Origin: an uncultured Rickettsiales bacterium
GTDB taxonomy: Bacteria > Pseudomonadota > Alphaproteobacteria > Rickettsiales > UBA1997
DNA length: 50,059 nt
Direction: 5' to 3'
NCBI GenBank assembly: GCA_905478245.1
Contig: CAJQHT010000020.1
Coordinates: 1-50,059 of the forward strand
The notes under the pieces are model-generated. The model was not told where the DNA came from and ran no database searches. It was given only the letters and a program-made list of their open reading frames with translations. Numbering within the stretch: position 1 is the first letter of the stretch; every line of letters starts with the position of its first letter. This document shows, piece by piece, positions 45,337 to 50,059 of the stretch. The translations under genes were made by a program, and so were the position numbers.

Positions 45337-45756
45337 ATGTCAATTAAAATTGCCAAACAATATATAAAAGAATTAACAATTAAAGTTCCAAATTCACCTG
45401 ATGTTTTTGTAAAAGTTAATAATAAACCAAATATTGAGATCTCGATTGATATTGATGCTAAGAAAATATCTGATCTAGCTTATGAGGTTATATTAAAAAT
45501 TAAGGCCATAGCTGATCAATCCAATCTTTTTGAAGCTAATATTGATTATGCTGGGATATTTGCCTTTGAAAAAGATGCTGCAATTACAGATCTTGAAGAA
45601 ACTTTATTAGTGCAATGCCCTAATTTACTATTCCCCTTTGCTAGAAATATTATGTCTAACCTAACTAGTGATGCTGGATTTTCACCATTAATGTTAGATC
45701 CTATTGATTTTGAATTGCTTTACAATAAAAGAAAAGAGAAAGTTACTGTTAATTAA
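45337..45756 (+). CDS. secB: Protein-export chaperone SecB
   Basis: 139 residues. IAKQYIKELTIKVPNSPDVF at the N terminus, the central beta region, and the signature CPNLLFPFARNIMSNLTSDAGFSPLMLDPIDFELLY. SecB holds precursors unfolded and hands them to SecA. Starts 3 bp after the glpX stop, so rpmG-glpX-secB are probably one operon. The stop is 50 bp from the convergent antiporter gene. Confidence 0.95.
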   Translation: MSIKIAKQYIKELTIKVPNSPDVFVKVNNKPNIEISIDIDAKKISDLAYEVILKIKAIADQSNLFEANIDYAGIFAFEKDAAITDLEETLLVQCPNLLFPFARNIMSNLTSDAGFSPLMLDPIDFELLYNKRKEKVTVN

Positions 45757-45806
45757 AACTTGTAGCATTCCTTATTTTTAAAGTTAATTAAAATTTATAA
45801 ACAATT

Positions 45807-47534
45807 TTACTTCAAACTATCCTGCTCCTTATCTGCATCTATCAAATTATTAACAAAATCTGATTCAATATCACGCATTGGTTCGGCGATTTCTTCAAAA
45901 TCAATATTATTTGCAGCATTGGTTGTTTTAATGGCCTCCTTAGCTAATTGTAATCCGGCCTCTAAATTCTTGGCTATCACCTTTGAAGCCCCTAACCTTT
46001 TAAATCTTTTGCTGTTTTTAATGTTATCTGATTTTGTTATAACTGGTATTTTAGGAAAATGATCATTAATAAATCTTGTGACCTTAAGACAATGAATATC
46101 ATCTTCACTAGCAATAACAACAGATTGAGCTTTATGAATGCCTATATGATTCATAATATCCTTATTCATAGCATCTCCATAGTAAATATTATGCCCCTCC
46201 GCCTTCTTAATGCGAACCACCCTATGATTACTATCCAAGATTAAATGATTAATTTCTGTTTTTTGTAAAATGTCAGCGATAATTCTTCCAGTCTTGCCAA
46301 ATCCAATAATAATAATATGCTCAGAAATATCTCCTATCTCTCTTTTTAGTTTATTGTCATGCAATACATTCTTAACATAGATTTGCCCTTTAATTTTACG
46401 ACCTAAGCTGGCCATGAGTGGAGTAAACGCCATGGTAACAGTAACGATCGTCATTAATAATTGAGATAATTCAAGACCAATAATATTATTATCAACTGCC
46501 ATTAAGAATACCACAAAAGCAAATTCTCCGCCTTGAGCAAGCAAGAAGCCAGCCTGAATCGCTGGAGCAAGTGGAAATTTAAATATTTTACATAAGAATA
46601 TAATAATAACAGCTTTAATTAATATCAGCCCTGCTGAGGCAGCTAATATTATTAAAAAATTATCAATTAACAGATTGATCTCGAATGACATGCCAATTGT
46701 CATAAAAAATAACCCCATCAATAAGCCTTTAAAAGATAATATTTCGCTTTCAACTCGATATTTATATTCTGTTTCTGCAACCATCAAGCCAGCAACAAAA
46801 GCGCCAAGAGCAAAAGACAATCCCATATTATGACTTGTAAAAGCACTGCCTAAGACTATGATTAATGTAGTACTCAGAAATAGAACATCACTTTTTAACT
46901 CTACTATAATATGATATATCGGCCGTAAAAATAATCTGCCGACAATAAAAATAGCAATCAATGCTAATACAGCCTTTATAAAGGCATTAAATAAAGCAAC
47001 AGTAATATTAACCTCAGGATTTGACAAAAGAGGTATTAAGACGAGAATTGGAATGACAGCTAGATCTTGCATAATAAGAACCGAGAAAGAAAGCCTACCA
47101 ACACGGGTGTTGGCTTCAGAGTTCTCATTCACAACCTGCAGAACCATAGCTGTAGATGAGAGGGCTAGAGCGGCTCCAATTAAAATGGAGGCATCTACAT
47201 CGTTAATAAAAATATTAACAATATAACTAATTGCTAGAGTTGTAATTATTACCTGTAGACTTCCAAATCCAAGCGCATATTTACGCATTGCCTTTAACTT
47301 GTCCAATGTTAATTCAAGACCGATGGCAAATAATAAAAATACAATACCTAATTCAGCAATTGATTTAGCGATTTCTTCACCTTGCAGCAATCCAAATCCA
47401 TAAGGACCAATAACCGCCCCCGAAACCAAATATCCTAAAACGGGGCTAAGTCCTAATTGCTTAAATACAACCACCATTGCCACGGAAGCAAAAAGCAATA
47501 TCACTATATCTCTAAGGTAACTTATGTCATGCAT
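45807..47534 (-). CDS. Kef-type monovalent cation:proton antiporter (CPA2)
   Basis: 575 residues. The N-terminal 380 are a CPA2 Na+/H+ exchanger domain with about 12 membrane helices (LGYLVSGAVIGPYGFGLL, ELGIVFLLFAIGLEL, ALSSTAMVLQVV, AFVAGLMVAET, GGEFAFVVF). Residues about 405-520 are a TrkA-N Rossmann domain (HIIIIGFGKTGRIIADIL, GDAMNKDIM, VIASEDDIHCLKVTRFI). Kef systems exchange K+ or Na+ for H+ and protect cytoplasmic pH; the glutathione gating is not testable from sequence. Diverges from dcd. The subtype (KefB/KefC/YbaL) is left open. Confidence 0.92.
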   Translation of the reverse strand: MHDISYLRDIVILLFASVAMVVVFKQLGLSPVLGYLVSGAVIGPYGFGLLQGEEIAKSIAELGIVFLLFAIGLELTLDKLKAMRKYALGFGSLQVIITTLAISYIVNIFINDVDASILIGAALALSSTAMVLQVVNENSEANTRVGRLSFSVLIMQDLAVIPILVLIPLLSNPEVNITVALFNAFIKAVLALIAIFIVGRLFLRPIYHIIVELKSDVLFLSTTLIIVLGSAFTSHNMGLSFALGAFVAGLMVAETEYKYRVESEILSFKGLLMGLFFMTIGMSFEINLLIDNFLIILAASAGLILIKAVIIIFLCKIFKFPLAPAIQAGFLLAQGGEFAFVVFLMAVDNNIIGLELSQLLMTIVTVTMAFTPLMASLGRKIKGQIYVKNVLHDNKLKREIGDISEHIIIIGFGKTGRIIADILQKTEINHLILDSNHRVVRIKKAEGHNIYYGDAMNKDIMNHIGIHKAQSVVIASEDDIHCLKVTRFINDHFPKIPVITKSDNIKNSKRFKRLGASKVIAKNLEAGLQLAKEAIKTTNAANNIDFEEIAEPMRDIESDFVNNLIDADKEQDSLK

Positions 47535-47641
47535 TATAAAACAACTTGCAATTAAAAACTAATTTATTATATTTTATTTACTTTAAAAAACTATTTCAAG
47601 TAAAATATTTTTCAAATATAAACTCCATAAAATATAAATCT

Positions 47642-48211
47642 ATGTCTATAATGTCAGATATTTGGATTGAAGACCTTTCCAAAAAAGAAGATATGATTAA
47701 TCCTTTTGTAAAGAATCAAATCAGAGAAGATAAATCTGGTAAAAGAATAATTTCATATGGCAATTCTTCCTATGGATATGATGCTCGTGTATCAGATGAA
47801 TTTAAAATCTTTACCAATATTGATTCAGCTATAGTTGACCCTAAAGACTTTTCTGAAAATAGCCTAGTTAATAGAAAAACTGAAATTTGTGTTATACCAC
47901 CCAATAGCTTTGCTCTAGCTAGAACAGTAGAATATTTTAAAATACCAAAAGACGTTCTGGTAATTTGCGTTGGCAAGTCAACCTATGCTAGATGTGGCAT
48001 AATTGTTAATGTAACTCCACTTGAACCAGGCTGGGAAGGTCATGTAACCTTAGAATTCTCTAACACAACGCCACTTCCTGCTAAAATATATGCCTTTGAA
48101 GGGGCCTGTCAATTCCTATTCTTTAAGGGTGAACAGCCTTGTAAAGTGTCTTATGCCAGTAGAAATGGTAAATATATGGGTCAAACCGGCGTAACTCTTC
48201 CAAAAGTATAA
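47642..48211 (+). CDS. dcd: dCTP deaminase
   Basis: 189 residues from ATG 47642 (ATG 47651 is also possible; an earlier start at 47546 adds 32 residues not expected in the family). Converts dCTP to dUTP, the source of dUMP for thymidylate. Motifs: [97 protein letters not shown] with the catalytic Glu in the VTLEFSN strand, and [10 protein letters not shown]. Its stop overlaps the murA start by 1 bp, so they are translationally coupled. Confidence 0.96.
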   Translation: MSIMSDIWIEDLSKKEDMINPFVKNQIREDKSGKRIISYGNSSYGYDARVSDEFKIFTNIDSAIVDPKDFSENSLVNRKTEICVIPPNSFALARTVEYFKIPKDVLVICVGKSTYARCGIIVNVTPLEPGWEGHVTLEFSNTTPLPAKIYAFEGACQFLFFKGEQPCKVSYASRNGKYMGQTGVTLPKV

Positions 48212-49500
48212 TGAAAAAACTTGCAATTAAAGGCGGAAAAAAATTATTTGGAACCATAGAAATTTCTGGCGCTAAAAATGCCACCCTGCCAATTATGGTT
48301 GCCAGTATTTTAACTAAAGAAGACCTAACATTATCCAATATTCCTCATGTTTCCGATATTTCAACCATGGCCAATATTCTAATTAGTCTTGGCGTTGAAT
48401 TTAACTTAAAAAGTTTAGATAAAAATAAAGGGTTTGAAGGTAAGGTCATTACTCTTAACGGTAAGAATATCGATAATTTTGAAGCCTCTTATGAATTGGT
48501 CAGTAAAATGCGCGCCTCAATCTTAACATTAGGAGCTTTACTTGCCAGGTTTGGTGAAGCAAAAGTTTCTCTTCCTGGTGGTTGTGCTATTGGTACCAGA
48601 CCAGTTGATTTGCATCTAAAAGCTTTAGAGAAAATGGGGGCAAAGATAGCAATAAAAAATGGATATGTTGAAGCAAAAACCAAAACAGGAAAATTAAAAG
48701 GTGCAAAAATAATATTTGACAAAATATCAGTCGGAGCAACGCAAAATATTTTAATGGCAGCTTGTTTAGCTGAAGGCAAAACAATCATCGAAAATGCCGC
48801 TATGGAGCCAGAAATAGTTGATTTAGCAAATTGTTTAATAAAAATGGGTGCAAAAATCACTGGCGCAGGAAGTAAAGTGATTGAAATTCAGGGAGTTAAA
48901 ACCCTAAAAGGAGCTAATCATCATATTATCGGCGATAGGATAGAAGCCGGAACATACGCTATTGCAGCCGCCATGACCAATGGTGAAATTATCTTAAAAG
49001 GCGTAACAATGTCATTATTTGACTCTGTAAAAAAATCTTTTGATGAAGCAGGTCTTGATCTTATTCAGATTGACGAATATAGTGTCAAAGCTAAAAGAAA
49101 ATCCGCCAAAATACAAGCAACAAACATAACCACAAAAGAATATCCAGGATTTCCAACTGATATGCAGGCACAATTTATGTCTCTAATGACAATTGCACAA
49201 GGTGAATCAATTATCAAAGAAAATATCTTTGAGAATAGATTTATGCATGTTTTGGAACTAGTTAGAATGGGTGCCAATATTGAATATAAAGGCAATATTG
49301 CTAAAGTTAAAGGAGTAAAAGAACTTAGCTGTGCTGAAGTTATGGCTACTGACCTTAGAGCATCTGCGTGCTTAGTGTTGGCTGCATTAACTGTCAAAGA
49401 AACAACAATTATCAATAGATTATATCACCTAGAGAGGGGATATGAAAGAATGGCAGAGAAATTATACTCCTGTCAAGCCAATATTGAAATATTATATTAG
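48211..49500 (+). CDS. murA: UDP-N-acetylglucosamine 1-carboxyvinyltransferase
   Basis: 429 residues. First committed step of peptidoglycan synthesis: transfers enolpyruvate from PEP to UDP-GlcNAc. GAKNATLP at 20-27 holds the catalytic Lys22; Cys125 in LPGGCAIGTRPVDLHL is the fosfomycin target, present in the sensitive form. Further motifs: SVGATQNILMAACLAEGKTIIENAAMEPEI, GDRIEAGTYAIAAA, EYPGFPTDMQAQFM, DLRASACLVLAAL. Full-length; start overlaps the dcd stop. With lnt and the OmpA-like lipoprotein this indicates a cell with a wall. Confidence 0.97.
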   Translation: MKKLAIKGGKKLFGTIEISGAKNATLPIMVASILTKEDLTLSNIPHVSDISTMANILISLGVEFNLKSLDKNKGFEGKVITLNGKNIDNFEASYELVSKMRASILTLGALLARFGEAKVSLPGGCAIGTRPVDLHLKALEKMGAKIAIKNGYVEAKTKTGKLKGAKIIFDKISVGATQNILMAACLAEGKTIIENAAMEPEIVDLANCLIKMGAKITGAGSKVIEIQGVKTLKGANHHIIGDRIEAGTYAIAAAMTNGEIILKGVTMSLFDSVKKSFDEAGLDLIQIDEYSVKAKRKSAKIQATNITTKEYPGFPTDMQAQFMSLMTIAQGESIIKENIFENRFMHVLELVRMGANIEYKGNIAKVKGVKELSCAEVMATDLRASACLVLAALTVKETTIINRLYHLERGYERMAEKLYSCQANIEILY

Positions 49501-49586
49501 AAAATCTCTAAAAATTGATAGGCCCTTAGAAGAAATAAACTATCTTTAAACCTTTTAGGTTTTACTCTAGTGATTGATTTTGGCTG

Positions 49587-49615
49587 TTGACAAAATCTTG
49601 ATTAATGGTTATTAT
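49587..49615 (+). promoter_or_regulatory. Promoter of the RhuM-family gene
   Basis: TTGACA (49587-49592), 17-bp spacer, TATTAT (49610-49615), about 50 bp before the start codon. Near-consensus sigma-70 promoter; its strength is inferred from sequence only. Confidence 0.7.
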
Positions 49616-49665
49616 TTTGATTGTTAATTATTTTAACAATTTTAATAAATAAGGAGTATTATCAC

Positions 49666-50059
49666 ATGAAAAACTTACAGCAAGATCAGGATCTTAGTAA
49701 AGATCAGAATAATTTAATAATCTATCAATCAAATGATGGGGATATATCTTTTAATGTCAAAATTCTTGATGAAACTATTTGGTTGAATCAAAAGCAAATG
49801 GCAGAGCTTTTTGATAAAAGTATCAAAACTATATCGGAACATATTAGTAACATTTTTAAAGAAAATGAACTACAAGAAGAAGTGGCTATCCGGAATTTCC
49901 GGAATACCACTCAGCACGGTGCCATCAAGGGTTTAGAGCAGAATGTCAATGTAAAATACTATAATCTAGACGTTATTATTTCAGTGGGGTATAGGGTTAA
50001 ATCTCAAAGAGGAACACAATTCAGACAATGGGCAACAAAGATCTTAAGATCTTATATGA
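49666..50059 (+). CDS. RhuM-family protein, N-terminal part
   Basis: 131 codons visible, running off the right edge. ATG 49666 follows AAGGAG at 49651-49656. The segments NLIIYQSNDGDISFNVKILDETIWLNQKQMAELFDKSIKTISEHISNIF, FRNTTQHGAIKG and VKYYNLDVIISVGYRVKSQRGTQFRQWATKILRSY are the Bro-N/RhuM-type signature of the 'virulence RhuM' family, first noted on a Salmonella pathogenicity island and widespread in mobile or accessory DNA. Molecular role unknown; an N-terminal HTH-like region suggests DNA binding. It follows murA by 165 bp. Confidence 0.9.
   Translation, partial: MKNLQQDQDLSKDQNNLIIYQSNDGDISFNVKILDETIWLNQKQMAELFDKSIKTISEHISNIFKENELQEEVAIRNFRNTTQHGAIKGLEQNVNVKYYNLDVIISVGYRVKSQRGTQFRQWATKILRSYM

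Overview
The window looks like a chromosomal segment of an intracellular alphaproteobacterium of the Rickettsiales type. The DNA is very AT-rich. The 23S and 5S rRNA genes form their own unit with their own promoter; there is no 16S gene upstream, and proB sits there instead. tmRNA is encoded in the circularly permuted two-piece form. The ClpXP adaptor SspB is of the alphaproteobacterial type, and the recombinase cassette with DUF2924 is common in alphaproteobacteria. The genus cannot be fixed from the sequence alone.

Region 1-11.3 kb is accessory. A minus-strand operon of phage-like early genes (partial conserved protein, AAA ATPase, unknown protein, AlpA-type HTH) is followed by a tightly coupled pair of unrecognised genes. 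These face a self-cleaving S24-peptidase regulator. An arsenic module (ACR3 efflux pump and an ArsR-ArsC fusion, with a visible promoter and operator) is cargo. A four-gene serine-recombinase cassette ends at 9090, followed by an AbiH abortive-infection gene and a MauJ-like gene. A tRNA-Ser(GCU) lies at 11.2 kb with its 3' end facing this block.

Region 11.3-24 kb mixes housekeeping genes (nrdB, tatB, pstB, lnt) with accessory loci. These are a HepT/MntA pair damaged in both halves, a Fic AMP-transferase surrounded by three 30-bp palindromes of identical geometry, and a giant coiled-coil gene (about 1,170 codons) split by an intact IS3-family element.

Region 24-50 kb is mostly core: icd, a MscS channel, pyrF-plsY-sspB, ssrA, 5S and 23S rRNA, proB, an OmpA-like lipoprotein, radA, an aminopeptidase P, xthA, rpmG, glpX, secB, a Kef-type antiporter, dcd and murA. 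It also holds two lineage-type proteins with low-complexity serine tracts and nuclear-localisation-like basic clusters. A partial RhuM-family gene at the right edge may begin another accessory stretch.

A dispersed MITE-like repeat (about 175 bp, ends matching ATACCAATTCCCATCTTTAA) occurs as three full copies and many fragments between genes. In one orientation its end supplies an extended -10 box (TGGTATAAT), so it may act as a mobile promoter. The strongest candidates for undescribed biology are the palindrome array around fic, this repeat family, the unrecognised gene pair at 1980-4087, and a G-run array at 1911-1949.
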